Shown here: in pieces, positions 10,014-21,472 of the stretch
Position numbering within the stretch: position 1 is the stretch's first letter
Layout: every line of letters starts with the position of its first letter
Assembly: GCF_030549615.1 (NCBI RefSeq)
Contig: NZ_CP130832.1
Location: 868,001-932,000 of the forward strand
DNA from: Stenotrophomonas sp. 610A2
Lineage (GTDB): Bacteria; Pseudomonadota; Gammaproteobacteria; Xanthomonadales; Xanthomonadaceae
Direction: 5' to 3'
DNA: 64,000 nt
The notes under the pieces: generated by a model
What the model saw: the letters and a program-made list of their open reading frames with translations, nothing else
What the model was told of the DNA's origin: nothing
The model's database searches: none
Program-made: the position numbers and the translations under genes

Positions 10014-11135
10014 TCACCACCCCATGTGCATGAACCACAACGCGGCCAGCGCGTCGAGGATGATGACCAGCGAGATCGTCTGCACCACGCTGGATGTCGT
10101 GCGTTCGCCAACCGACTGCGCCGTGCCTTCCACCTTCAGGCCTTCCAGGCAGCCGATCAGCGCGATGATCAGCGCGAACACCGGCGCCTTGGACAGGCCG
10201 ACCAGCATGTGCCGCACCTCGATGGTGTCGTGCATGCGCGCCAGGTACATCTGCGGCGGGATATCCAGGTCGAACGCGCCCACGGTAACGCCACCTGCCA
10301 GGCCGGCGATCATCGCCACGAAGGTCAGCAGCGGCAGCATGATCAGCAGTGCGACCACGCGCGGCAGCACCAGCAGGTCGATCGGGTCCAGGCCCAGGGT
10401 CTGGATGGCGTCGATTTCCTCGCGCGCCTTCATCGCACCAATCTGCGCGGTGAAGGCGCTGGCGGTGCGGCCGGCCAGCACGATGGCGGTGAGCAGCACC
10501 GCGAATTCGCGCAGGAAGGCGATGGAGACCAGCTCCACCACGTAAATCTCCGCACCGAAGTCGCGCAGGATGGTGGAGCCGAGGAAGGCGATCACCGCGC
10601 CCACCAGATACGACAACAGGGCCACCAGCGGCACCGCGTTCAGGCCAACCTCTTCCATCTGGTTGACCGCGGCGGTGAGCCGGAAACGACGGGGCTGGCG
10701 GAACAGCCGCGCCAGCTTGGCCAGGTTCTCACCGAGGAAATTGACCAGCACCACGATGTTGCCGGCAATGGCATGTACCGAACGGCCCAGGCGATCCAGG
10801 GCCGCCGCCACACCGAAGTCGCGCTGCGGCTTGGGCCGCTCGTCGGCGACTTCCTCGATGGTGCAGACCAGCGCCTGGTGGTCCGCGCGGAACTGCAGCG
10901 CATCATCCGCCAGGCCCAGTTTGTGCGCGTAGCGCAGCAACAGCAGTACCCCGGCCGAATCCAGCCGGTCGATGGCGCGTGCATCAATGCCGGTTACAGC
11001 GCCGGTCTGGGCATGCAGCACCTCGCTCGAGCGCAGTGCGGTCGCCAAGGTCCAATTGCCGGAAAGCCTGAGCAGGCCATCCGCATCGGGGGGCAGAGTG
11101 CAATCGGGCGGTGGAATGTCTTTCATGGTCACCAT
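10014..11135 (-). CDS. mlaE: MlaE-like lipid ABC permease with fused N-terminal STAS domain
   Basis: 373 residues. About 105 N-terminal residues look like a STAS/MlaB domain, with a beta-alpha pattern and AIDRLDSAGVLLLL. A MlaE permease follows from about residue 125, with EEVGLNAVPLVALLSYLVGA, the conserved loop GRTASAFTAQIGAMK, and EEIDAIQTLGLDP. In E. coli the STAS protein MlaB is separate; here it is fused. First gene of the operon mlaE-mlaF-mlaD-lipoprotein. No periplasmic MlaC is present, so this is an Mce system paralogous to the classical mlaFEDCB. A second start, MKDIPPP, three codons later is possible. Confidence 0.92.
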   Translation of the reverse strand: MVTMKDIPPPDCTLPPDADGLLRLSGNWTLATALRSSEVLHAQTGAVTGIDARAIDRLDSAGVLLLLRYAHKLGLADDALQFRADHQALVCTIEEVADERPKPQRDFGVAAALDRLGRSVHAIAGNIVVLVNFLGENLAKLARLFRQPRRFRLTAAVNQMEEVGLNAVPLVALLSYLVGAVIAFLGSTILRDFGAEIYVVELVSIAFLREFAVLLTAIVLAGRTASAFTAQIGAMKAREEIDAIQTLGLDPIDLLVLPRVVALLIMLPLLTFVAMIAGLAGGVTVGAFDLDIPPQMYLARMHDTIEVRHMLVGLSKAPVFALIIALIGCLEGLKVEGTAQSVGERTTSSVVQTISLVIILDALAALWFMHMGW

Positions 11136-11209
11136 TGGTTACGGAGAATACCCTGTCCGCCCTTCAAGCCAGATGAGTATTTCATCCGCTTCAGGTGATA
11201 CTAGCGGCC

Positions 11210-12481
11210 ATGTCTGCCGAAACCCTTGCCGCCGCCCCGGCCACTGCTTCCAATCGCGCTACCTATGCGCAACGTGTGGCCTTCGTTTCGGAGATGGCTG
11301 GGCGTCTGCACAGTTATGGCACCACCGCCCAGCGACTGGAGGCGGCAGTGGTGGCGTTGGCGCAGCAGCTGGATCTGGATTGCGAGCCGTGGTCCAACCC
11401 CACCGGTTTGATCCTGAGTTTCAGCGACCCGACCCGGGCGATTGGTTCCAGTGATATCACCCGCGTGATCCGTCTGGGCCCTGGCGATACCAATCTGCAC
11501 AAACTGGCGATGGCCGACCAGATTGCCGATGCCGTTTCTGCCGGGCAGATGTCGATCGCGCAGGGGCATACCGCACTGCGCCAGCTCGACAAGGATGGCG
11601 GCCTGCGCAGCAAGATCCAGTTGCTGGCGTCCTTCACCCTGGGCTCGGCCGGCGTGGCCGGTTTATGGCGGCTACCGTGGCTGGACATCGCCACCGCAGG
11701 TATTACCGGCTTGCTGATCGGCCTGATGCTGTTCTATACCGACCGCCGTGTCGCCACCCGTGAGGCCGGCGAAGCATTGGCTGCCCTGCTGGCGGGCTTC
11801 GTGGCGGTGCTGGTGGCCAGTTTCATCGGGCCACTGAACATGAACTCGACCATCATCGCCTCGCTGGTGGTGCTGCTGCCCGGTATGGCGCTGACCAACT
11901 CGGTCAATGAGCTGGCCAGCGGGCATTGGGTATCGGGTACCGCGCGCTTTGCCGGCGCGCTGACCACCATCATGAAACTCACGGTGGGCGCGATGATCGC
12001 GGTCACCATCGCCAATTCGATTGGCCTGGAGCCAGTAATCCGCGCCTCGCGGCCGCAATCCAACTGGGTGGAATGGGGCTCGGTGCTGGTCGCCTCGTTT
12101 GCCTTTGCCATGCTGTTCCGCGCCAGCAGGCGCGATTACCCCTGGGTAATGGCGGCTTCGGTGGCCGGCTATGCGATCTCCCGTTATGGCGGGCAGTTGT
12201 GGGGCGCGCCGGCGGGCATCTTCCTGGCGGCGATGACGGTGACCGCCGCGGGCAATCTGTTTGGCCGCATCGTGCAGCGCCCCGGCGCCATCGTGCGTTT
12301 GCCGGGCATCATCATGCTGGTGCCCGGTAGCACCAGCCTGCGCGGGGTTTTGAGCTTGATCCAGCAGCAGAATGTGAGTGCCGGCGAATCGGCGCTGCTG
12401 ACCGTGGTCAATGTGGTGATGGCGCTGGTGGCAGGCCTGCTGTTCGGTAACCTGCTGGTGCCGGCGCGGAAGAATCTGTAA
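11210..12481 (+). CDS. ThrE-like threonine/serine exporter family membrane protein
   Basis: 423 residues from the ATG at 11210 (MSAETLAAAP); five codons more are possible. The N-terminal half matches the ThrE/DUF1212 layout, with LHSYGTTAQRLEAAV and KLAMADQIADAVSAG. It leads into about ten hydrophobic helices, and the second half has the DUF3815-like LPGIIMLVPGSTSLRG. Family members export threonine or serine in Corynebacterium; substrate here is unknown. It is transcribed away from the mla operon across a 74-bp divergent gap. Confidence 0.82.
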   Translation: MSAETLAAAPATASNRATYAQRVAFVSEMAGRLHSYGTTAQRLEAAVVALAQQLDLDCEPWSNPTGLILSFSDPTRAIGSSDITRVIRLGPGDTNLHKLAMADQIADAVSAGQMSIAQGHTALRQLDKDGGLRSKIQLLASFTLGSAGVAGLWRLPWLDIATAGITGLLIGLMLFYTDRRVATREAGEALAALLAGFVAVLVASFIGPLNMNSTIIASLVVLLPGMALTNSVNELASGHWVSGTARFAGALTTIMKLTVGAMIAVTIANSIGLEPVIRASRPQSNWVEWGSVLVASFAFAMLFRASRRDYPWVMAASVAGYAISRYGGQLWGAPAGIFLAAMTVTAAGNLFGRIVQRPGAIVRLPGIIMLVPGSTSLRGVLSLIQQQNVSAGESALLTVVNVVMALVAGLLFGNLLVPARKNL

Positions 12482-12552
12482 CTGCTGCAGGCGCTGCCGG
12501 GATTATTCGAGTCGCGCTGCCAGTTGCATTGGCGCAGGGGACTTCAGCCTGT

Positions 12553-12582
12553 GTAGCCCGGGTAAGGCAGTGCACCCGGGGC
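12553..12582 (+). repeat. GTAG-headed REP-like palindrome
   Basis: GTAG followed by CCCGGGT and ACCCGGG arms around AAGGCAGTGC. This fits the REP pattern with a conserved tetranucleotide head and a variable GC-rich stem. It lies in the 288-bp gap between the ThrE-like gene and H-NS. The rest of that gap holds no convincing gene. Confidence 0.65.
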
Positions 12583-12721
12583 CGTTGGCGGATGGTTCGC
12601 AAGCGCAGAACCGGGTTCCGCGGATGCGCGGCACTTATTCGGACTGCTTTGTTGTTGGCTTGGCCAGTGAATGCCGACAATAAACAATTTGTAACTACTG
12701 GGAATGCAGGAATGCAATAAG

Positions 12722-12748
12722 AAAACGCCGGCAAACTGCCGGCGTTTT
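12722..12748. terminator. Terminator of the H-NS gene, possibly bidirectional
   Basis: A 12-bp perfect stem, AAAACGCCGGCA / TGCCGGCGTTTT, with a 3-nt loop. It lies 21 bp past the H-NS stop on the minus strand, with T runs in both directions. It could also stop transcripts from the ThrE-like gene. Confidence 0.9.
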
Positions 12749-12769
12749 GTAATGCCCATTCCAGATTTA

Positions 12770-13150
12770 TTATTTCTGGATCAGGAAATCTTCAACCTTG
12801 CGGCCGGCCTTGGTGTATTCGGCCAGCCAACGCGGCTGCTTGCCACGACCGGTCCAGGTCTCAGCGGCATTGGCCGGGTTGCGGTACTTCGGCTCAACCT
12901 TCGGCAGCTTGCGGCCGGTCTTGGCAGTGCCCTTGCTGGCCTTGGCGCCACGCGGGGCCTTCACTGCAACGGCAGCGCCGGTGCCGAACAATTCTTCGAC
13001 GGTATAACCAGCCTTCTTTGCCGCGGCTGCAACCAGGGCGCGGGCCTTGGCGATGGGCTGGCGCTTGGCTACAACGGTCTTGCGCTTCTGTGCGTCGCGG
13101 ATCAGAACGGCCAGTTCTTTGGCCGACAGCTGGGACAGATCGATACTCAT
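12770..13150 (-). CDS. H-NS family nucleoid-associated protein
   Basis: 126 residues. The H-NS C-terminal DNA-binding core appears as KYRNPANAAETWTGRGKQP followed by RWLAE. The N-terminal 40 residues are an oligomerisation helix (LSQLSAKELAVLIRDAQKRK), and the middle is an Ala/Lys-rich linker. It binds AT-rich DNA and silences transcription, often of horizontally acquired surface and virulence genes. XrvA-type Xanthomonas proteins are relatives. The gene stands alone between two terminators and has its own promoter candidate. The AT-rich leaders before the adhesins in this window are plausible targets (inference). Confidence 0.9.
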   Translation of the reverse strand: MSIDLSQLSAKELAVLIRDAQKRKTVVAKRQPIAKARALVAAAAKKAGYTVEELFGTGAAVAVKAPRGAKASKGTAKTGRKLPKVEPKYRNPANAAETWTGRGKQPRWLAEYTKAGRKVEDFLIQK

Positions 13151-13209
13151 CGAATAACTACTCCGGATAATGGGTTTGGGGTGAATGCCATTCCGTGGCA
13201 GCGCAGCAA

Positions 13210-13239
13210 AGCATACCGGGCTGGTAACGGGAATGACAA
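13210..13239 (-). promoter_or_regulatory. Sigma-70-like promoter of the H-NS gene
   Basis: Read on the minus strand: TTGTCA (13239-13234), an 18-nt spacer, and TATGCT (13215-13210). That is 5 of 6 and 4 of 6 matches to consensus. It lies about 60 bp upstream of the H-NS ATG. Confidence 0.6.
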
Positions 13240-13271
13240 ATAAATAGCGTTTTTTATGTTATCCGGAAATG

Positions 13272-13298
13272 AAAACGCCGGGACATTGTCCCGGCGTT
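13272..13298 (-). terminator. Terminator of proS
   Basis: A near-perfect palindrome, AACGCCGGGACA / TGTCCCGGCGTT, with four T's following on the minus strand. It lies 15 bp past the proS stop. Confidence 0.85.
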
Positions 13299-13312
13299 AT
13301 AAGCACAAAGCC

Positions 13313-15007
13313 TTAGCCGACGATCTTGCTGATCACCGTGGCCTGGTCCAGGTTCTCTGCTTCGGCGGCATTGCGTGCGCGGTATTCAACCGTGCCAGCG
13401 GCAAGCCCACGCTCCGACACCACGATGCGGTGCGGGATGCCGATCAGTTCCATGTCGGCGAACATCTGGCCCGGGCGCAGGCCGCGGTCATCCAATGCGG
13501 CATCCACGCCAGCGGCCTGCAGTTCGGCCAGCAGTGCTTCGGCGGCTGCAGTTACCGTCGGATCCTGCTTCGGGTTGATCATGCACACCACCGCTTGCCA
13601 CGGCGCCATGCTGACCGGCCAGATAATGCCGGCGTCGTCGTGGTTCTGCTCGATGGCGGCAGCGACAATGCGAGACACGCCAATGCCATAGCAACCCATC
13701 GCCATTACCGCAGCCTTGCCGTTCTGGTCGAGCACGGTGGCCTTCAGTGCCTGCGCATATTGGCGGCCCAGCTGGAACACATGGCCCACTTCGATGCCAC
13801 GGGTAATCTTCAATTCACCGCCGTCGCAGGCACGGTCGCCGGCCTTGACGTTGCGGATATCGGCAACGTCGGGCTCGGCCAGGTCGCGGCCCCAGTTGAC
13901 GCCGGCAATATGCAGACCTTTCTCATTGGCGCCGACCACAAAATCAGCCATTGCCGCGACTTCGCGGTCCGCCACCACGCGGATCGCCTTGCGCGGATTC
14001 AAGGGGCCGAGGAAACCCGGCTCGCTGCCAAGATAATCGGCAATCTCGGCCTCGCTGGCCATGCGGTAATCAGCCAGGCCAGCCACCTTGGCCAGTTTGA
14101 TTTCGTTGACGTCATGGTCGCCACGGACCAGTGCCAGCACGAATTCATTTTCGGTGGTCATTACCGCAATCGACTTTACCGTGCGGAGCAAGGCAATACC
14201 CATCAGCGCGGCGACTTCTTCGCAGGTCTTCTGGGTGGGGGTGTCGATCTTGCGCAGTTCTTCGCTGGCGGCGCCGCGCGCTGCCGGATCGGCGGCAATG
14301 GCGGCCTCCACATTGGCGGCGTAATCCGAGCCGGTGGAGAACACCAGTGCGTCTTCGCCGGAATCGGCGATCACGTGGAACTCCTGCGAGGCGTCACCGC
14401 CAATCGCGCCGGAATCAGCCTGCACAGCACGGAACTCCAGGCCCAGACGGGTGAAGATACGGGTGTAGGCGGCCTTCATGTTTTCGTATTCGGCGACCAG
14501 GCTGGCGTCATCCAGATGGAAGGAATAGGCATCCTTCATCAGGAACTCGCGCGAGCGCATCACGCCGAAACGCGGGCGGATTTCGTCACGGAACTTGGTC
14601 TGCACCTGGTAGAAATTGACCGGCAACTGCTTGTAGCTGGACAGCTCCTGGCGCGCGAAGTCGGTAATGGCTTCTTCGGCGGTGGGGCTGTAGCAGTATT
14701 CCTGCTCCTTGCGGTCCTTGATTTTCAGCAGCTGGCCGCCGAACTTCTCCCAGCGACCGGTTTCTTCCCACAGTTCCTTGGGCTGGATGGTCGGCAGCTG
14801 CAGTTCCACCGCACCGGCGCGGTTCATTTCCTCGCGGACGATGGCTTCCACCTTGCGCAGAACCCGCAGGCCCAGCGGCGACCAGGTGTACAGGCCCGAT
14901 GCCAGCTTGCGGATCATGCCCGCGCGCAGCATCAGCCGGTGGCTGACCAGCTCGGCGTCGGCGGGGGTTTCCTTGGTGGTATGCAGGTGGAAGCGGGAAA
15001 GACGCAT
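13313..15007 (-). CDS. proS: Prolyl-tRNA synthetase
   Basis: 564 residues, the bacterial ProRS type with an editing insertion between motifs 2 and 3. Recognised by [13 protein letters not shown] at the start, [24 protein letters not shown] motif 1 context, and [29 protein letters not shown] forms motif 2, and a class II motif 3 appears near [16 protein letters not shown]. It charges tRNA-Pro in the cytosol. A 61-bp palindrome lies 70 bp upstream of the start. Confidence 0.97.
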   Translation of the reverse strand: MRLSRFHLHTTKETPADAELVSHRLMLRAGMIRKLASGLYTWSPLGLRVLRKVEAIVREEMNRAGAVELQLPTIQPKELWEETGRWEKFGGQLLKIKDRKEQEYCYSPTAEEAITDFARQELSSYKQLPVNFYQVQTKFRDEIRPRFGVMRSREFLMKDAYSFHLDDASLVAEYENMKAAYTRIFTRLGLEFRAVQADSGAIGGDASQEFHVIADSGEDALVFSTGSDYAANVEAAIAADPAARGAASEELRKIDTPTQKTCEEVAALMGIALLRTVKSIAVMTTENEFVLALVRGDHDVNEIKLAKVAGLADYRMASEAEIADYLGSEPGFLGPLNPRKAIRVVADREVAAMADFVVGANEKGLHIAGVNWGRDLAEPDVADIRNVKAGDRACDGGELKITRGIEVGHVFQLGRQYAQALKATVLDQNGKAAVMAMGCYGIGVSRIVAAAIEQNHDDAGIIWPVSMAPWQAVVCMINPKQDPTVTAAAEALLAELQAAGVDAALDDRGLRPGQMFADMELIGIPHRIVVSERGLAAGTVEYRARNAAEAENLDQATVISKIVG

Positions 15008-15076
15008 GGCAGGGGGCTTCGCAAAACGGACGATCCGCTATTTTGCCAGCGTTGCGGCTTGCTCGCATTGCCACAC

Positions 15077-15137
15077 GCAAAACCGGGGTCAGAGTCGGGT
15101 TTTGCAGAGCAAAACCCGACTCTGACCCCGGTTTTGC
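15077..15137. repeat. Palindromic GTCAGAGTCGGG repeat, copy 1
   Basis: A perfect inverted repeat: two 29-bp arms around AGA. The arm core is CCGGGGTCAGAGTCGGG followed by TTTTGC. A half arm (TCTGACCCCGG) follows at 15140. Two more copies are at 21473 and 22008. It could fold into a strong hairpin in RNA from either strand. It lies between proS and the DUF4124 gene and looks like a REP-type non-autonomous element. Confidence 0.9.
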
Positions 15138-15155
15138 CTCTGACCCCGGGTTTGC

Positions 15156-15545
15156 TCAATTCTTCGACTCAGCCTTGCAATACGCAGCAGCCGCCGCTTC
15201 AGCCAGGCGCTTCTGCGCGGTGCGCTGGGTGTCATCCAGGGCTGCGTCCGGTTTACCGTCGCCGTCGTTGTCCTGCATGACCGGGCCGCTGCCGTTCAGC
15301 AGCTCAAGGTTGCGGCGCGCGGCAACACATTGCGGCGATTCGGCAGCCTCCGCCGGTGCGACGGTTTCGGCCACGGAGGCGCCGCTGTCGGTGATGCGGC
15401 GGGTCTCGTACTGCTTGCCGGCTGGCGGCCGCTCCGAGTACTGGGTCACGCCATTGGCGTCTTTCCACTTGTACAGATTGCCGGCAGAGGCGCTGGCAGC
15501 GGCGGTGAGCAGGAGCAGGCAGCAGAGGCGGGGCAGGGTGAGCAT
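15156..15545 (-). CDS. DUF4124-domain secreted protein
   Basis: 129 residues from the ATG at 15545 (MLTLPRLCCLLLL). A longer in-frame start adds 40 residues with no signal character. A signal peptide (about residues 1-19, ending ASASAG) precedes LYKWKDANGVTQYSERPP, the DUF4124 hallmark found in many proteobacterial periplasmic proteins. The remainder is Ala/Glu-rich, with DNDGDGKPD resembling a calcium-type loop. Function unknown. It starts back to back with the pssA region. Confidence 0.8.
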   Translation of the reverse strand: MLTLPRLCCLLLLTAAASASAGNLYKWKDANGVTQYSERPPAGKQYETRRITDSGASVAETVAPAEAAESPQCVAARRNLELLNGSGPVMQDNDGDGKPDAALDDTQRTAQKRLAEAAAAAYCKAESKN

Positions 15546-15627
15546 GGCAACTCCAGACACCGGAACGGGGCAGGAAGCGATTGCAGCACCCGGTGACGTG
15601 GCTGGCAAGTCGATTAAACTCCCCGGT

Positions 15628-16407
15628 ATGGACGAATTGAGACCACCACCGCGTTCGCGCAGCATCTACCTGCTCCCGAACCTGTTTACCACCGCCGGGC
15701 TGTTTGCCGGGTTCTACGCGATCATCGCCGCCTCCAACGGGCAGTTCGTCAACGCCAGCGTCGCCGTGTTCGTGGCGGCGGTCATGGACGGGCTGGACGG
15801 CCGGGTTGCGCGCCTGACCGGCACCAGCAGCGAATTCGGCGTGCAATACGATTCCCTGGCTGACCTGGTCAGCTTCGGCATGGCGCCGGCGCTGGTCATG
15901 TACCACTGGGCGCTGTCCTCATTGAAGTTCGATGGCGACGTGCTGGGTCGGGTCGGCTGGTCGGCGGCCTTCCTGTATGCGGCCTGCGCCGCACTGCGCC
16001 TAGCCCGCTTCAATACCCAGGTCGGCACGGTCGACAAGCGCTGGTTTGTCGGCCTGGCCAGCCCGGCGGCGGCCGGTTTGATGATGTCCTTCGTCTGGGC
16101 CTTCGCCGATGGCGACCTGGGCTGGACTGGCGAGGAGCTGCGCTATGTGGCCCTGGGCGTGACCATCGTGGCTGGCTTGCTGATGGTCAGCCGGATCCGC
16201 TTTTGGAGTTTCAAGGGCAGCAATGAAAAGGGACCGCGCTCGGAGCGCGTGCCGTTCGTGGTGCTGGCCTTGGTACCCATCATCATTTCGATCGTGGTGC
16301 TGGATCCGGCACGGACCTTGCTGGTGGTCGGCGTGATCTATGCGCTGTCCGGCCCGGTGATGTGGCTGTTGCAGCGCTGGCGGCAGCCGGCCGGCAAGGT
16401 GCAGTGA
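15628..16407 (+). CDS. pssA: CDP-diacylglycerol-serine O-phosphatidyltransferase
   Basis: 259 residues from ATG 15628 (MDELRPPPRSRSIYLLPN). The CDP-alcohol phosphatidyltransferase motif DGx2ARx8Gx3Dx3D is complete: D57, G58, A61, R62, G71, D75, D79. Eight or so TM helices follow. It makes phosphatidylserine, the precursor of phosphatidylethanolamine, in the inner membrane. An alternative in-frame ATG at 15544 would add 28 residues and overlap the divergent DUF4124 start codon within one CATG; I think it less likely. The stop overlaps the next GTG start. Confidence 0.93.
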   Translation: MDELRPPPRSRSIYLLPNLFTTAGLFAGFYAIIAASNGQFVNASVAVFVAAVMDGLDGRVARLTGTSSEFGVQYDSLADLVSFGMAPALVMYHWALSSLKFDGDVLGRVGWSAAFLYAACAALRLARFNTQVGTVDKRWFVGLASPAAAGLMMSFVWAFADGDLGWTGEELRYVALGVTIVAGLLMVSRIRFWSFKGSNEKGPRSERVPFVVLALVPIIISIVVLDPARTLLVVGVIYALSGPVMWLLQRWRQPAGKVQ

Positions 16408-16889
16408 TCGGTTTCTCGCCCGCGCCGGTGTGGACCCCCGAGCAGCAGGCTTGGCTGCAGGCGATGGGCTACACCGTTTATCTGGAAGGTGGCGCCCTGG
16501 ATGCGCCGCCAGCCGTCGCCGCGCCGCCAGCCTTCGAGAGCGCTCCGGCGGAGATGGAGCAGGCCCCGCCGCAGCAAGCGGCGGTGTCCAAGCAGGCTGC
16601 GCCTGTAGCGCCGCGCGAATCCGCGGCAAAGGCACCGCAGGCACCGAGTACCGCGCCCGCACCGGTATTCACCGCGGGCGCGACCGGCAGCGCAAGGCGT
16701 AGCGGTGGATTGCGCATGCCTGACCGCCTGCAGATCGCCTTGTTGCGCGCATCCGGCTGCAATCCCAACGACCCGCAGACGCGGGCGATGATGGACAGCT
16801 GGCCTTTGGCTGAACTGCGTGCCAATCCCGCCGCCAAGCGCGCCTTGTGGCCGCAGCTACGAGCATTGCGGCGGAAGTCGCGGCAATGA
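16404..16889 (+). CDS. holD: Probable DNA polymerase III psi subunit (HolD-like)
   Basis: 161 residues from the GTG at 16404, which overlaps the pssA stop as GTGA. The N-terminus (WTPEQQAWLQAMGYTVY, then GGALDAP) and C-terminus (WPLAELRANPAAKRALWPQL) resemble E. coli HolD, whose ends read like WQLQQLGITQWSLRRPGAL and LTDLRANPTARAALWQQI. Between them is an Ala/Pro-rich linker (about residues 35-100). The gene directly precedes rimI, as holD does in E. coli. Psi links chi (HolC) to the clamp loader. The match is from memory of the family, not a search; a plain hypothetical protein is the fallback. Confidence 0.72.
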   Translation: MIGFSPAPVWTPEQQAWLQAMGYTVYLEGGALDAPPAVAAPPAFESAPAEMEQAPPQQAAVSKQAAPVAPRESAAKAPQAPSTAPAPVFTAGATGSARRSGGLRMPDRLQIALLRASGCNPNDPQTRAMMDSWPLAELRANPAAKRALWPQLRALRRKSRQ

Positions 16890-17371
16890 CCAAGCCGGGC
16901 ACGGTCCTGCGTCCCATGCACGAAGGGGACCTGGATGCGGTGATGGAAGTGGAACTGCGCGGCTATCCGTTCCCATGGACGCGCGGCATCTTCCAGGATT
17001 GCCTGCGTGCGGACTATCCGAGCCGGGTATTGGTGGAAGACGATGGCATCGTCGGCTACGCCGTACTCAGCCTCGCCGCCGATGAAGCGCATGTGCTCAA
17101 TGTCTGTGTGGACCCGCTGTGCCAGTCGCGCGGCCATGGCCGGCGCCTGCTGCGCGAGTTGGTACGCGTAGCGCGGCAACGCGGCGCGCTGCGTGTGTTC
17201 CTGGAAGTGCGGCCATCCAATACCTCGGCCATCGCGCTGTACCACAGTGAAGGCTTCAACGAGATCGGTCGCCGCCCGCGCTATTACCCGACTGCCAACG
17301 GGCGCGAGGATGCATTGGTGATGGCGATGGAGCTGGTGGATGACGACATCAGCGTGATGCCGCCGCTCTGA
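16886..17371 (+). CDS. rimI: Ribosomal protein S18 alanine N-acetyltransferase
   Basis: 161 residues from ATG 16886, overlapping the holD-like stop (ATGA). GNAT fold: the acetyl-CoA loop is QSRGHGRRLL after VLNVCVDPLC. The C-terminal RPSNTSAIALYHSEGF and IGRRPRYY are characteristic of RimI. It acetylates the N-terminal alanine of S18. Third gene in the overlapping set pssA-holD-rimI. Confidence 0.9.
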   Translation: MTKPGTVLRPMHEGDLDAVMEVELRGYPFPWTRGIFQDCLRADYPSRVLVEDDGIVGYAVLSLAADEAHVLNVCVDPLCQSRGHGRRLLRELVRVARQRGALRVFLEVRPSNTSAIALYHSEGFNEIGRRPRYYPTANGREDALVMAMELVDDDISVMPPL

Positions 17372-17383
17372 ATTTTGCTTGTG

Positions 17384-18208
17384 CTATGCCAGCCGTAGCA
17401 GCACTACGCCTGCAATGATCAGCGCAGCCGCGAGCAGGCGTTTGCGGCTTATGTGTTCTTTCAGCAGCAGCGCCGAAATCAGCAGGGCGAACAGGATCGA
17501 GGTCTCGCGCAGTGCAGCGATCACCGCAACCGGCGCGATGGTCATCGCCCACAGTGCGATTGCATACGATGCGGTGGTGCCGATACCGCCGACCAGTCCG
17601 CGCTGCCAGTTGCCGCGCAGATAACTGCTTAATTGTTGGCGGCGGGCGAACAAGGCCCATACCGGCAGCGGCAGTCCGGACAACAGGAACAGCCATAGCG
17701 TGTAGCTCAATGCGTTGCCGGACAGGCGCGCGCCTTGTGCGTCGACCAGCGTATAGGTGGCGATGACCAACGCGATGCACAGCGGCAGGCGGATCTTGCG
17801 TGCATTGCTGCTGCCGGCCATGCACAGGATGCCGCCGCTGATCAGCGCGATACCGCTCCAGGCGCTGGTAGACAGGTGCTCGTTGAACAGCCAGGTGCCG
17901 GCGATGGCGACCAGCAAGGGCGCACAGCCACGCATCAGCGGGTAGGACAGGCTCATGTCGGTGCTGTGATAGGCGCGGGCGACCAGCACGTAGTAGCCGG
18001 TTTGCAGGATGGCTGATGCGGCGAGCCAGGGCAGGCTGGCTGCGGCGGGGGCTGGCAGCCAGGGCAGGGCGATGGCGGACAGGATCGCGGCCCAGCCGGT
18101 GACCAGGATCGTGGTCAGCAGCTTGTCGCCGCCGAGTTTGACGATGGCATTCCAGCTGGCGTGCAGCAGGGCGGCGAACAGGACGGCGCTGAAGATGCCG
18201 AGGGACAT
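17384..18208 (-). CDS. EamA/DMT-family transporter
   Basis: 274 residues from ATG 18208 (MSLGIFSAVLFAALLHASWN). Ten hydrophobic segments arranged as two EamA halves, with YPLMRGCAPLLVAIAGTWLF and the ETSILFALLISALLLKEH stretch typical of the second repeat. Family members export amino acids and other metabolites; the substrate cannot be read here. It converges on rimI with 12 bp between stops. The longer frame upstream is repeat DNA, not coding. Confidence 0.85.
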   Translation of the reverse strand: MSLGIFSAVLFAALLHASWNAIVKLGGDKLLTTILVTGWAAILSAIALPWLPAPAAASLPWLAASAILQTGYYVLVARAYHSTDMSLSYPLMRGCAPLLVAIAGTWLFNEHLSTSAWSGIALISGGILCMAGSSNARKIRLPLCIALVIATYTLVDAQGARLSGNALSYTLWLFLLSGLPLPVWALFARRQQLSSYLRGNWQRGLVGGIGTTASYAIALWAMTIAPVAVIAALRETSILFALLISALLLKEHISRKRLLAAALIIAGVVLLRLA

Positions 18209-18286
18209 TGGATTCTGTTGTTGGGGTGCTTCGAAAGGGTAGCTGGGATTTGGGGGTGCTGGTGCTGCGGGGAGGTGAAGTCCGAG

Positions 18287-18321
18287 GCCAAAAGCCAAAA
18301 GCCAAAAGCCAAAAGCCAAAA
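18287..18321 (+). repeat. Tandem repeat, (GCCAAAA)x5
   Basis: Five perfect 7-bp units in the 403-bp gap between the EamA gene and valS. The seven-base period would shift frame in coding DNA, but no gene is supported here. It directly abuts one arm of a long inverted repeat. Confidence 0.9.
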
Positions 18322-18526
18322 GCCCCCTCATCCGCCCTGTCGGGCACCTTCTCCCGCTCGCGGGAGAAGGGACTGCAGCGATTCTTGCGGCGCCGTTAAC
18401 TGGGCGTGCGATCAAGCTCAAGCACATGAAGCAGATTGCACAGGGATGCCGCAGAACTGCATGGCGCATTGCATTCCCTTCTCCCGCACGCGGGAGAAGG
18501 TGCCCGGCAGGGCGGATGAGGGGGCT
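18321..18526. repeat. Long inverted repeat with internal hairpins
   Basis: Arms 18321-18357 and 18490-18526 are reverse complements at 36 of 37 positions. The similarity continues inward to about 18375 and 18471, including CTTCTCCCGC/GCGGGAGAAG hairpins in both arms. About 95 bp lie between. The rest of the 18209-18611 gap holds no gene. It looks like two inverted copies of an intergenic repetitive element. Confidence 0.85.
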
Positions 18527-18563
18527 CTTCGCTCCTTGCCCTTCGATCGTCAACGCACAAAAG

Positions 18564-18589
18564 AAAACGCCGCCCAAGGGCGGCGTTTT
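18564..18589 (-). terminator. Terminator of valS
   Basis: AAAACGCCGCC / GGCGGCGTTTT stem, with T's following on the minus strand, 23 bp past the valS stop. Confidence 0.9.
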
Positions 18590-18611
18590 CCACAACAGCA
18601 ATCAGCAAGAC

Positions 18612-21437
<2,826 letters not shown>

Positions 21438-21472
21438 GGGGCAGGAACCAGTAATTAGGATCTAGAAACAAG

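Noticed and set aside
9732..11198. Plus-strand frame opposite mlaE/mlaF rich in His and Gln
   Set aside because: Antisense artefact. The Mla proteins on the other strand have full motifs.
13256..15280. Long plus-strand frame opposite proS
   Set aside because: Same antisense effect; it runs through the proS terminator and the palindromic repeat.
15544..15627. Longer pssA start at ATG 15544
   Set aside because: It would overlap the divergent DUF4124 start in one CATG and add 28 residues without family support. It remains possible.
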